Of a DNA stretch of 5,796 nucleotides, positions 1 to 5,796 are shown in pieces. The first letter of the stretch is position 1, and each line of letters starts with the position of its first letter. The notes below the pieces were generated by a model, which was given only the letters and a program-made list of their open reading frames with translations, did no database searches and had not been told where the DNA came from. The position numbers were made by a program, and so were the translations under genes. The DNA comes from Desulfovibrio sp. UBA6121. Its GTDB lineage: Bacteria > Desulfobacterota > Desulfovibrionia > Desulfovibrionales > Desulfovibrionaceae. The stretch covers positions 1-5,796 of the forward strand of contig DIVX01000076.1 of assembly GCA_002422505.1 (NCBI GenBank), read 5' to 3'.

Positions 1-248
1 GGCTTCAGGATGACCTGGAACTGGTAGTAGTGCTGCAGGCGGTTGGGATTCTCGCCGTAGCGGCCATCGGTGGGGCGGCGCGAGGGCTCGACATAGCACA
101 CGTTCCAGGGCTCCGGCCCGATGACGCGAAAAAAGGTGGACGGATTGAAGGTGCCCGCGCCGCACTCGATGTCAAAGGGCTGCACCATGAGGCAGCCCCG
201 GTCGGTCCAGTAGCGCTGCAAGGTCTGAATCACGTCTTGAAAGTTCAT
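1..248 (-). CDS. glyQ: Glycyl-tRNA synthetase alpha subunit, N-terminal part (cut by left edge)
   Basis: This is the first 82 codons of the alpha chain of the bacterial heterotetrameric glycyl-tRNA synthetase, which charges tRNA-Gly with glycine in the cytoplasm together with the beta chain GlyS. The frame reads MNFQDVIQTLQRYW at the start. It then carries the family blocks VQPFDIECGAGT (residues 22-33), GPEPW (44-48) and the very conserved EPSRRPTDGRYGENPNRLQ (54-72) followed by HYYQFQV. These align closely with the E. coli GlyQ N-terminus. The ATG at 246-248 is supported by a GGAG at 254-257 with 5-nt spacing, and it lies 15 nt after the recO stop, so the two are probably co-transcribed. 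The left edge removes the rest of the gene, and glyS is expected to follow outside the window. Identification is near certain from the conserved block; only the downstream completeness is unknown. Confidence 0.97.
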   Translation of the reverse strand, partial: MNFQDVIQTLQRYWTDRGCLMVQPFDIECGAGTFNPSTFFRVIGPEPWNVCYVEPSRRPTDGRYGENPNRLQHYYQFQVILK

Positions 249-263
249 ATCAGCTCCAGAAAC

Positions 264-1040
264 CTAGATTTTTCTATACGTGCCATTTTCCCAGCGCAGG
301 CCCAGGTGCCAGGCCACAAAGCGGTCCACCACGCGGCCCAGCTCCCGGCGCATGTCCGGCTCCAGCTTCAGCTTGGGCCAATCCGCCGGGCGGCTGCGGC
401 CTATCCACTCCAGCACCCGCACCGACCCAAGGCACAGGGGCTCGGCCTGGACGTCGTCGCACAGCCCGCACACCAAGCCGCCGCGCTCAACAGAGAAAGC
501 CAGCCGCCGCCAATCTTCATCCGCGCAGACGTGGTCCCAGGGCCCATGTGAGCTTACGGGCCGCCCGCAACGCACGCACAAAGCCAGATCCGGGGCCAGG
601 CCCTGCTCGAAGGTCAGCTTGGCCTTGAACAGAAGCGGCAGCATCTCTGCGCCCAAAGCCTGCGTCTCCAGGGTGGTCAGGGTCTCCAGCAGCAGGTCGA
701 ACACCTGCCGCGCCCCCTCTTGCCCCAGCTGCACCGCCTCCACAAACTTGAGGCAGTGCGCCACCAGGCCGATCTTGCGCGTATCCGCCCGCAGGCCGGG
801 GAAGGCCTGCAAAAGCTCGCCTTCCTGCAGCACGTTGTACGCGCCGCGCCTGCTGGTGCCTATGCGGAAGGTGGCCAGCACAAGCTGGTCCAGACAGCCG
901 CAAAACCGGCGGCGGCTGCGGCTGCCACCAAATGCGAAGGCCGTGATGACACCACGGCCCGCGCAGAAAAGTTTCAACCAGACATCGTTTTCCCGAAACC
1001 GGCCCACCTTGAGCACCAGGGCCTTTTCGGTGAACTCCAT
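264..1040 (-). CDS. recO: DNA repair protein RecO
   Basis: RecO is the recombination mediator that works with RecR (and RecF) to load RecA on SSB-coated single-stranded DNA during gap repair. The 258-residue product is close to the usual length (E. coli RecO is 242). The N-terminal OB-fold region starts MEFTEKALVLKVGRFREND and runs to about residue 80. The helical middle follows at about 85-150. A four-cysteine zinc-binding site is visible as Cys155-x2-Cys158 and Cys191-x2-Cys194, as in many bacterial RecO proteins but not in the E. coli one. The C-terminus is helical and basic. The ATG at 1038-1040 has a good AGGAG (1047-1051) 6 nt upstream, and the stop is TAG. It sits 23 nt after the RodZ-like gene and 15 nt before glyQ. 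The recO-glyQ order also occurs in Firmicutes, which supports the call. Confidence 0.95.
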   Translation of the reverse strand: MEFTEKALVLKVGRFRENDVWLKLFCAGRGVITAFAFGGSRSRRRFCGCLDQLVLATFRIGTSRRGAYNVLQEGELLQAFPGLRADTRKIGLVAHCLKFVEAVQLGQEGARQVFDLLLETLTTLETQALGAEMLPLLFKAKLTFEQGLAPDLALCVRCGRPVSSHGPWDHVCADEDWRRLAFSVERGGLVCGLCDDVQAEPLCLGSVRVLEWIGRSRPADWPKLKLEPDMRRELGRVVDRFVAWHLGLRWENGTYRKI

Positions 1041-1046
1041 GCCCTA

Positions 1047-1051
1047 CTCCT
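1047..1051 (-). promoter_or_regulatory. Ribosome binding site of recO
   Basis: AGGAG on the minus strand, 6 nt before the recO ATG. It lies in the 23-nt gap after the upstream stop codon and fixes the recO start. It shows that recO has its own translation signal rather than relying only on coupling. Confidence 0.8.
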
Positions 1052-1063
1052 GCAAGCCCTCGG

Positions 1064-2122
1064 CTAGCGGGCTCCGATTTCGAGAGTGGCGGTCTGGCCG
1101 CGCTGCCCCTCGTAGGGGTAGAACGAGCCATTGAGCCGGAAGCTCACACCGCCAGCGTTGCCAAGGCGAACCTTGGCGACGTTGGAGAACTCGAAACGGC
1201 GGCTGTCGCCATCGCGGATGGTGAAGGTCTTGCGGCGCTGGCCCTCGCTCACCTCCACCCAGCAGATTTCGCCGGGCTTGGCCACGACAACCAGCTCCTG
1301 CATGCCGGGAGTGTGCACCTCCGCCGCCTGCGCGGGTGCGGCCGCCTGGGTGGGCGCTGGCGCGACAACAGGCGCGGCAGGAGCCGGTGCTGGGGCGGGA
1401 AACGGCTCCGGCTGGGCCGCCGTGGCATTGGCCAGTTCTGCGGCCTCGTCCCGGGCGCTGGCGTCGGCGGCATCGGTGGCATTGACGTCGGTGGCGTTCA
1501 CATCCGTGGCGTTGGCGGCAGGGGCGGCCAGGGGCGGGGCCTGCGTGTCCTCGGCCTGAATGCGTTGGCACTGGTAGGCAATGCCCGCGCCGCCGCAGAT
1601 AAGAAGCAACAACAGAATCCATGGCCACAGACGCTTGCGCGGCCTGGGCGAAAGCTCCACCGGCTTGCCCGGGCGGCACTGCTGTTCGGGTTCGCTTTCC
1701 CCTGCGGGAGGCTGCGCTGTGGCCGCCTGCTCCGTTGCGTGCCCGCTTGCGGCCTCCGGGGTACCGGGGGTGCTCAGGCGCGGCGGGGTGATTTCGCCTT
1801 GGGCGCTGGCAAGCACGCTCAGCGCGCTGGGCGCGGCTTCGGGAACGGCGGGTGCGGGCTTCTGCGCAGCATATGCGGAGTCGCCGTCCCACTGTTCGTC
1901 CACCACGCAGACCAGCGGTTCCGCGTCCAACCCCACAAGACGGGCGTAGTTGCGCACGTAGCCCTTCAAGTACACCGGGTGCGGCAACAGTTTTACTTCG
2001 CCGTCCTCCAACGCGTTCAGATTGCGACGGCTGATCTTCGTGCTGTCCATGACATCACGGACAGTCAAGCCCCGCCGCTCCCGCTCCTGTTTGAGAAGGA
2101 CGCCCAGCTCCTGCAAATTCAT
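1064..2122 (-). CDS. rodZ: RodZ-type helix-turn-helix membrane protein
   Basis: This is probably the cell-shape protein RodZ, which links the MreB cytoskeleton to the elongation machinery across the inner membrane. The 352-residue product (E. coli RodZ is 337) has the full RodZ layout. Residues 1-70 form a cytoplasmic Xre-like helix-turn-helix domain (LGVLLKQERERRGLTV, then STKIS and YLKGYVRNYARLVGLD). A Pro/Ala/Glu-rich stretch follows, then a basic flank (PRPRKR) and one membrane segment at about 165-183 (WPWILLLLLICGGAG). A low-complexity Ala/Pro periplasmic linker leads to a C-terminal beta-rich DUF4115-like domain at about 275-352. The linker holds three tandem NATD repeats. The start is uncertain. 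The ATG at 2120-2122 gives MNLQELG, typical of the family, with a weak GGGG 7 nt upstream. An in-frame ATG at 2135-2137 would add five residues, with AGGGG only 3 nt before it. The gene follows the SurA-like gene by 30 nt. A generic HTH/DUF4115 protein without MreB function is the alternative. Confidence 0.88.
   Translation of the reverse strand: MNLQELGVLLKQERERRGLTVRDVMDSTKISRRNLNALEDGEVKLLPHPVYLKGYVRNYARLVGLDAEPLVCVVDEQWDGDSAYAAQKPAPAVPEAAPSALSVLASAQGEITPPRLSTPGTPEAASGHATEQAATAQPPAGESEPEQQCRPGKPVELSPRPRKRLWPWILLLLLICGGAGIAYQCQRIQAEDTQAPPLAAPAANATDVNATDVNATDAADASARDEAAELANATAAQPEPFPAPAPAPAAPVVAPAPTQAAAPAQAAEVHTPGMQELVVVAKPGEICWVEVSEGQRRKTFTIRDGDSRRFEFSNVAKVRLGNAGGVSFRLNGSFYPYEGQRGQTATLEIGAR
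1469..1513 (-). repeat. Tandem 15-nt repeat coding for Asn-Ala-Thr-Asp units in the RodZ linker
   Basis: Three consecutive 15-nt units encode NATDV, NATDV and NATDA (residues 204-218 of the RodZ-like protein). The first two units are identical in protein but differ at three synonymous third positions (ACG/ACC, GAT/GAC, GTG/GTC), so this is not a fresh slippage product. The repeat lies about 20 residues after the membrane segment, in the region predicted to be periplasmic. Confidence 0.85.
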
Positions 2123-2152
2123 GTGGTTGCCCCGCATCGGCCCCTAGGGACC

Positions 2153-3118
2153 CTACAAGTTCCTGTACTCGACAACTGCCTTTTCGCGCAGCTTCTGCAT
2201 GTATTCCTGAAAGACCTTCTCGAACTTGGCTTCGTGCAGCGCCTGGTAAATCTGCTCGCGCACGGAATCCAGCGGGAGTTCCTCGCCCTCTTTGAGACTG
2301 ATGACCTGCAACAATCCGGCAAAGTCCTGCACATGCACGGGGTTGGTGATCTCTCCCGGCTTGAGCCCGGCCAGGGCTGCGTTCCACTCCGGGGCCAGGT
2401 CCTTCCAGGCGATGAAGCCGATATCGCCGCCGTGGCCCACGCCAGGGCCCTGGGAGTATTTGTCGGCGGCCTCGGCAAAGGTAAGCTTGCCGGTTTCGAT
2501 GTTGCTTTTGAGCTCCGCAGGAGAGATTTTCGGCGGCACGAGGATGAGCCCCAGCTGGACCATGCTGTCCTTGGAGAATTCGGCCTTGCGCTCCTTGTAG
2601 GCCGCCTCAACCTCGGAGTCCGTCACCACGACCTTGCTGGAGACCACGGCGCCGATGAGACGGTGGCGGATCATGTCGCGGCGCATGTTGCGGGTGAATT
2701 CCTCACGGCTCATGCGCTGGAGGGTCAACTGCCGCTTTAACTCGTCCTCGCTCAGCTTGCGCTTGACCAAAAATTCCTTGACCTGCTGTTCGACCTCGGC
2801 ATCCGTCACCTTGAGCTTGTAGCGCTCGGCGTCCTGCTCGATGAGGATGTCATCGACCATCTGATTCAAAATCTTCTTGCGCAGGGCCGTGATCTGGCTG
2901 ATCTCGTCCGTGGACAACTGGCGGCCGCGCGTCTGCTCGTAAATAGGCCGCAGGCGTTCATCGTACTCGTATTTGGTGATGAGCTTGCCGTTGACCAGGG
3001 CGACAACGCCATCGACGACGAGATCGTTGGCCATGGCTGGCGAGCGCCACGCAAACGCCACAAGAAGAACAAGGGCCAGGACCAAGGCTCCGGCCCGAAA
3101 TATCGCAGGTACGCGCAT
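2153..3118 (-). CDS. surA: Secreted SurA-type chaperone / peptidyl-prolyl isomerase with one PpiC domain
   Basis: This is a periplasmic folding factor of the SurA family, which escorts unfolded outer-membrane proteins and catalyses cis-trans isomerisation of prolyl bonds. The 321-residue product starts with a signal peptide: positively charged MRVPAIFR, a hydrophobic core (ALVLALVLLVAFAW) and a likely signal peptidase I site AMA|ND after residue 30. The SurA N-terminal domain covers about 33-160, beginning VVDGVVALVNGKLITKYEYD. One parvulin/PpiC domain spans about 186-276 and keeps its hallmarks: QLGLILVP, KLTFAEAADKYSQGPG, GGDIGFIAW and GLKPGEITNPV. A C-terminal helix closes the chain. E. 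coli SurA (428 residues) has two such domains, so this is a shorter version. A longer reading from 3223 is unlikely, because the 3118 start has both the signal peptide and an AAAGGAG site, while the extension overlaps the upstream gene. The gene lies 61 nt after the SurA-like lipoprotein gene. Calling it surA rather than a generic PpiC protein is an inference from the N-terminal domain. Confidence 0.9.
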   Translation of the reverse strand: MRVPAIFRAGALVLALVLLVAFAWRSPAMANDLVVDGVVALVNGKLITKYEYDERLRPIYEQTRGRQLSTDEISQITALRKKILNQMVDDILIEQDAERYKLKVTDAEVEQQVKEFLVKRKLSEDELKRQLTLQRMSREEFTRNMRRDMIRHRLIGAVVSSKVVVTDSEVEAAYKERKAEFSKDSMVQLGLILVPPKISPAELKSNIETGKLTFAEAADKYSQGPGVGHGGDIGFIAWKDLAPEWNAALAGLKPGEITNPVHVQDFAGLLQVISLKEGEELPLDSVREQIYQALHEAKFEKVFQEYMQKLREKAVVEYRNL

Positions 3119-3179
3119 GACGCTCCTTTCATCTCGCTGTTCTGGCTCCGCCGGGGCGAAACCGAATTCCAAAGGGACC
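3119..3179. other. 61-nt gap between the two SurA-family genes
   Basis: This is the longest intergenic stretch in the window. It holds the AAAGGAG site of the SurA-type gene and nothing else I can support. There is no T-tracted hairpin, and no convincing -35/-10 pair was found on the minus strand, so read-through from the lipoprotein gene is the simplest reading. Confidence 0.5.
3123..3129 (-). promoter_or_regulatory. Ribosome binding site that decides the SurA-type gene start
   Basis: AAAGGAG on the minus strand, 4 nt before the ATG at 3116-3118. It is the strongest Shine-Dalgarno match near this gene and favours the start that yields a proper signal peptide over the in-frame ATG at 3223. 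Confidence 0.78.
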
Positions 3180-4229
3180 CTACCGCGTCTCGTTGCCGCT
3201 TGCAATGTCCTGCTGCGCGGCATCCTCGGCGGGCATCTCGCCCTCAGGCTCCTCGGCCGGCTCTGGCGGCAGGTCTTCGTCGTCCTGCTTGTGCAGCAGC
3301 CGCCCGCTCACCTTGACGACAGACGCGTCGAGCGCCTTGCCCAGCCAGGCGTCAAAGGCCTGTTGCAGGCGCTCCTCAAGAAGCGCCGCCTCCACCTGCG
3401 GGTAGGCCTGGGCGATGTCCAACGTTTCCGCGCCCATGCGCTCAAGCAGCAGCAGCCCCTCAAACCCGGCCCTGCCGGAGAGGATGGCCCCCTGCCCGCC
3501 TGCGCCCTTTTCCCCCGCGCCGTGCAGCGCATCGGCCCAGGCCGGGGAAAGCAGCTCCCGCGCTATGACGACCTCCCGCACCTGGGCTGCGGGAAAGGCC
3601 GTGGCCAGGGCGGCGGCGTTCTGCTGCTGCTTGTGCTGGGCCAACACCTTTTCCACCAGGGCGCGCTCCGGCGCGCGCACCACCAGCACGCGCACCCGCT
3701 CCGGCAGGCGGAACGAGGCCAGATGCTCGCGGTAGTATGCCTCAACTTCCCGATAGTCCAGATGAATGCCTGGCCGCAGCACAAGGCGCTGGAATTTTTC
3801 TATGCCGCACACGTAGCGCAATTGCTTGCGCCACATCTTGAGGTCGAGGAACTCCTCCACCAGCATCTTTTCAAATACATCGTCAGGATAATCGCCGCGC
3901 ACCTTGGCCTCGGCCTGCTCAAGCTCCTCGTCGCTAACCTCCTGGCCGCGCGTGGCCAGCTCCTGGGCCACCAGTTCCTGGGCGATGAGCTGGCCCAGAA
4001 TCTCGCCATAGGCTTCGCGCAGGGCGCTGACGGAAGGCAATTCGCCCGACAGGGCGTTGAAGTGCAGGATGTCGTACTGGAACTCCAGCAGATCCAAGGT
4101 GATGGGCTTGCCGTTCACGCGGGCCACCACGCCGACTTCATCCTGCTGGCGGCGCGAGCAGCCAGAAAGCGCCAGCAGCAGGCCCGCCACAACAAGCAGG
4201 AGCGCGAACGCGCAGCGGTGTCTCGTCAT
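3180..4229 (-). CDS. SurA/PpiC-related lipoprotein with a degenerate isomerase domain
   Basis: This appears to be an envelope-anchored folding factor of the SurA/PrsA/PpiC superfamily. The 349-residue product begins with a lipoprotein signal: MTRHR, a hydrophobic core, and lipobox Leu21-Ser-Gly-Cys24. Ser25 follows the lipidated Cys, which by the E. coli rule suggests outer-membrane sorting. A SurA N-terminal-like helical domain starts at VVARVNGKPITLDLLEFQYD (34-53) and runs to about 175. The region at 178-275 has the order of a PpiC domain (RVRVLVVRAPERALVEKVLAQ, then AAALATAF and GGQGAILS), but I do not see the usual GGDLG-W signature or the KPGE motif, so catalysis is doubtful. The C-terminus is a strongly acidic tail (about 316-341, DDEDLPPEPAEEPEGE). 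Its ATG overlaps the mfd stop by 1 nt (TGATG), with AAGGG 9 nt upstream (4239-4243), implying translational coupling. The true SurA-type gene follows 61 nt later, so the pair may cooperate. Exact function is unproven. Confidence 0.85.
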   Translation of the reverse strand: MTRHRCAFALLLVVAGLLLALSGCSRRQQDEVGVVARVNGKPITLDLLEFQYDILHFNALSGELPSVSALREAYGEILGQLIAQELVAQELATRGQEVSDEELEQAEAKVRGDYPDDVFEKMLVEEFLDLKMWRKQLRYVCGIEKFQRLVLRPGIHLDYREVEAYYREHLASFRLPERVRVLVVRAPERALVEKVLAQHKQQQNAAALATAFPAAQVREVVIARELLSPAWADALHGAGEKGAGGQGAILSGRAGFEGLLLLERMGAETLDIAQAYPQVEAALLEERLQQAFDAWLGKALDASVVKVSGRLLHKQDDEDLPPEPAEEPEGEMPAEDAAQQDIASGNETR

Positions 4230-4231
4230 CA
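4227..4231 (-). promoter_or_regulatory. TGATG stop-start overlap between mfd and the lipoprotein gene
   Basis: On the minus strand the mfd stop TGA (4229-4231) and the ATG of the next gene (4227-4229) share one base. This arrangement commonly means that ribosomes ending mfd re-initiate on the next gene, so the lipoprotein is at least partly made from the mfd transcript. Confidence 0.8.
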
Positions 4232-5796
4232 GGCTTCACCCTTGTGCGGCGGCGCGCCGCCATCCAGCAGAAGTTCAAGTTCCGTACGCAGGTACTCCAA
4301 CCCGGCCCGCACGTCCAGGCCCTCCGGGTAGCGCAGTTCCAGCTTGGAGGGAGGCAGAAGCCTGGCCTGACGCCCGCTTGCGTTCATCCAGGCCACCAGC
4401 GCCTCCGGCGCAACCGCGCTTACCTGCTCCCCGAAGTTGAGCACGGCCTTGGCGGGCGAGAGCTCGGCCTTGCGCACCTGCAGCCGCGCCAGCACGGCCT
4501 TGGCCGTAAGCACGCTGACGAACTGGCTGGCAGCCGGGGGCAAGGGGCCGAAACGGTCGCGCAACTCGGCCTCCAGCTCCATGAGCACGGCCTGCGTGCG
4601 CGCGCTGGAAAGGGCCTTGTAGTAGCGCAGGCGCTCCTTGGCATCCACCACGTAGTCCGAGGGTAAGTGCGCCTCGAACATGAAGGTCAGTTCGGGGTCG
4701 GTCTCCTGCTTCAGCGGCCCGCCGCGCACGCGGCGCACCTCCTCCTCCAGCATCTCCAGGAACAGGTCCAGGCCCACGCGGGCGATTTGCCCGCTCTGCA
4801 CCTCGCCCAGAATGTTGCCCGCGCCGCGCAGGCGCAGGTCCTCCATGGCCACCTGGAACCCCGCGCCCAGGTAGTCCAGCTCCAGAATGATGCGCAGGCG
4901 GCGTTTGCTGATTTCCGGCAGGCGGTCCAGGGAGGGCACCACGAAATAGGCATAGGCCTGGCGGTCGCTTCTGCCCACGCGACCGCGCAACTGGTACAGC
5001 TGCCCCAGGCCGAACATCTGCGCCTGGTCCACAATGAGCGTATTGGCGTTGGGGAAGTCCAGGCCGGATTCCACAATGGCCGTGCACACCAGCACGTCCA
5101 GCTCCTTGTGCCAGAAGCCGTGCATGGCGTCTTCCAGGGCGCGCTCGCTCATCTGCCCGTGGGCCATGCCCACGCGCGCGCCGGGGGCCAGCTTGCGCAC
5201 GTATTCGGCCACCTGCTCCAGGCCCTCCACGCGGTTGTACACCCAGAACACTTGGCCGCCGCGTTCCAGCTCGCGCGCCAGCACGTTGCCCAGCAGGGTG
5301 TCGTCGCGCTCCACCAGGGCGGTTTCAACCGGCTTGCGGTCCTCGGGCGGGGTCTCAATGACCGACAGGCTGCGGATGCCGGAAAGTGACAATTGCAGCG
5401 TGCGCGGAATGGGCGTGGCGGTCAGGGTCAGGGCGTCGATGTTCTTGCGCAGGAGCTTGAGCTTCTCTTTGTGCTTCACGCCGAAGCGCTGCTCCTCATC
5501 CAGAATCAAAAGGCCCAGCTTGGGCAAGTCCACGTCGCCGGAAAGCAGCCGGTGCGTGCCGATGAGGATGTCCACCTCGCCGCGCGCCGCAGCCTGGATG
5601 GTGACCTTCTGGTGCTTGGCGGAAACAAAGCGGCTGAGCATGCCGATGCGCACGGGGAAGCCCTCCATGCGCCGGGTGAAGGTCTGGTAGTGCTGCTCGG
5701 CCAGCACGGTGGTGGGGCACAAAAGCGCCACCTGGCGGCCATCGTGCACGGCGCGGAAGGCCGCGCGCAGGGCCACCTCGGTCTTGCCGAAGCCCA
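4229..5796 (-). CDS. mfd: Transcription-repair coupling factor Mfd, C-terminal half (cut by right edge)
   Basis: Mfd is the SF2 DNA translocase that pushes stalled RNA polymerase off the template and recruits UvrA, coupling nucleotide excision repair to transcription. The window holds the last 521 residues. It enters in the Walker A motif GFGKTEVALRAAF at its very edge. Then come PTTVLAEQHY (residues 27-36 of the visible part), GTHRLLSGDV (79-88), the DEEQ box (99-102), TATPIPRTL (125-133), the post-helicase HGQMSERALEDAMHGF region (212-227), ESGLDFPNANTLIVDQAQ (242-259) and the arginine-finger motif QLRGRVGR (268-275). The TRG translocation region and the C-terminal regulatory D7 domain (about 365-521) complete it. 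The distance from Walker A to the stop matches E. coli Mfd (1148 residues). RecG shares the helicase and TRG motifs, but the D7 tail and the length fit Mfd. The UvrB-like and polymerase-interaction domains are expected upstream, outside the window. The stop TGA overlaps the next start. Confidence 0.97.
   Translation of the reverse strand, partial: GFGKTEVALRAAFRAVHDGRQVALLCPTTVLAEQHYQTFTRRMEGFPVRIGMLSRFVSAKHQKVTIQAAARGEVDILIGTHRLLSGDVDLPKLGLLILDEEQRFGVKHKEKLKLLRKNIDALTLTATPIPRTLQLSLSGIRSLSVIETPPEDRKPVETALVERDDTLLGNVLARELERGGQVFWVYNRVEGLEQVAEYVRKLAPGARVGMAHGQMSERALEDAMHGFWHKELDVLVCTAIVESGLDFPNANTLIVDQAQMFGLGQLYQLRGRVGRSDRQAYAYFVVPSLDRLPEISKRRLRIILELDYLGAGFQVAMEDLRLRGAGNILGEVQSGQIARVGLDLFLEMLEEEVRRVRGGPLKQETDPELTFMFEAHLPSDYVVDAKERLRYYKALSSARTQAVLMELEAELRDRFGPLPPAASQFVSVLTAKAVLARLQVRKAELSPAKAVLNFGEQVSAVAPEALVAWMNASGRQARLLPPSKLELRYPEGLDVRAGLEYLRTELELLLDGGAPPHKGEA

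Noticed and set aside
1055..1073. Small inverted repeat AGCCC/GGGCT around the stop codon of the RodZ-like gene
   Set aside because: The stem is only 5 bp with a 9-nt loop and no following T-run, which is expected by chance in GC-rich sequence.
2123..2137. Five-residue N-terminal extension of the RodZ-like protein from the ATG at 2135-2137
   Set aside because: The Shine-Dalgarno-like AGGGG is only 3 nt from that ATG, and MNLQELG fits the usual family start better; this remains uncertain and is noted in the gene entry.
2142..2155. Overlapping palindromes CCCTAGGG and TAGGGACCCTA at the end of the SurA-type gene, considered as a terminator or operator
   Set aside because: The second has a 1-nt centre and the first none, so neither can form a stable RNA hairpin; there is no T-tract, and a rho-independent terminator is not supported. 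An operator role has no further evidence.
1313..2740. A 475-codon open frame on the plus strand, antisense to the RodZ-like and SurA-type genes, along with others at 280-1134, 2973-4331 and 4667-5389
   Set aside because: They lie wholly opposite well-identified genes, have low-complexity Arg/Ala/Gly/His-rich products without recognisable domains, and arise because stop codons are rare on the reverse of high-GC genes.
3119..3179. Possible sigma-E-like promoter for the SurA-type gene (a GGAATTC resembling the GGAACTT -35 element)
   Set aside because: No matching -10 element occurs at the right spacing, and the resemblance is only partial.
3119..3223. N-terminal extension of the SurA-type protein from the ATG at 3223
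   Set aside because: It would overlap the end of the preceding gene, put 35 non-signal residues before a clear signal peptide, and ignore the AAAGGAG site at 3123-3129.

Overview
This window looks like a slice of the chromosome of a high-GC Gram-negative sulfate reducer, most likely a member of Desulfovibrionaceae. That placement is an inference from protein flavour, high G+C and gene order, not from a database match. The envelope genes (a lipoprotein with a lipobox, a secreted SurA-type chaperone, a RodZ-type protein) show a diderm cell. No mobile element, CRISPR array, tRNA, rRNA or phage gene was seen, and this reads as ordinary core chromosome.

All six genes lie on the minus strand, so transcription runs from the right edge to the left. 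In order they are: the C-terminal half of mfd (5796 to 4229, cut by the right edge inside its Walker A motif); a lipoprotein related to SurA/PpiC peptidyl-prolyl isomerases (4229 to 3180); a secreted SurA-type chaperone with one PpiC domain (3118 to 2153); a RodZ-type helix-turn-helix membrane protein (2122 to 1064); recO (1040 to 264); and the start of glyQ (248 to 1, cut by the left edge). Gaps are a 1-nt overlap, then 61, 30, 23 and 15 nt. No terminator is visible between the genes, so they plausibly form one operon whose promoter lies to the right of the window.

The genes fall into three themes. Mfd and RecO act in DNA repair (transcription-coupled repair and RecFOR recombination). The two SurA-family proteins and RodZ act at the envelope (outer-membrane protein folding and cell shape). 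GlyQ serves translation. The recO-glyQ pairing is also known from Firmicutes, where recO precedes glyQS.

No undescribed multi-gene system is evident. The points most worth a second look are: tandem Asp-Val-Asn-Ala-Thr repeats in the periplasmic linker of RodZ, which match the bacterial N-glycosylation sequon; the lipoprotein with a degenerate isomerase domain and acidic tail next to a canonical SurA-like protein; and an 11-nt direct repeat that covers the stop codons of both of these tandem genes.
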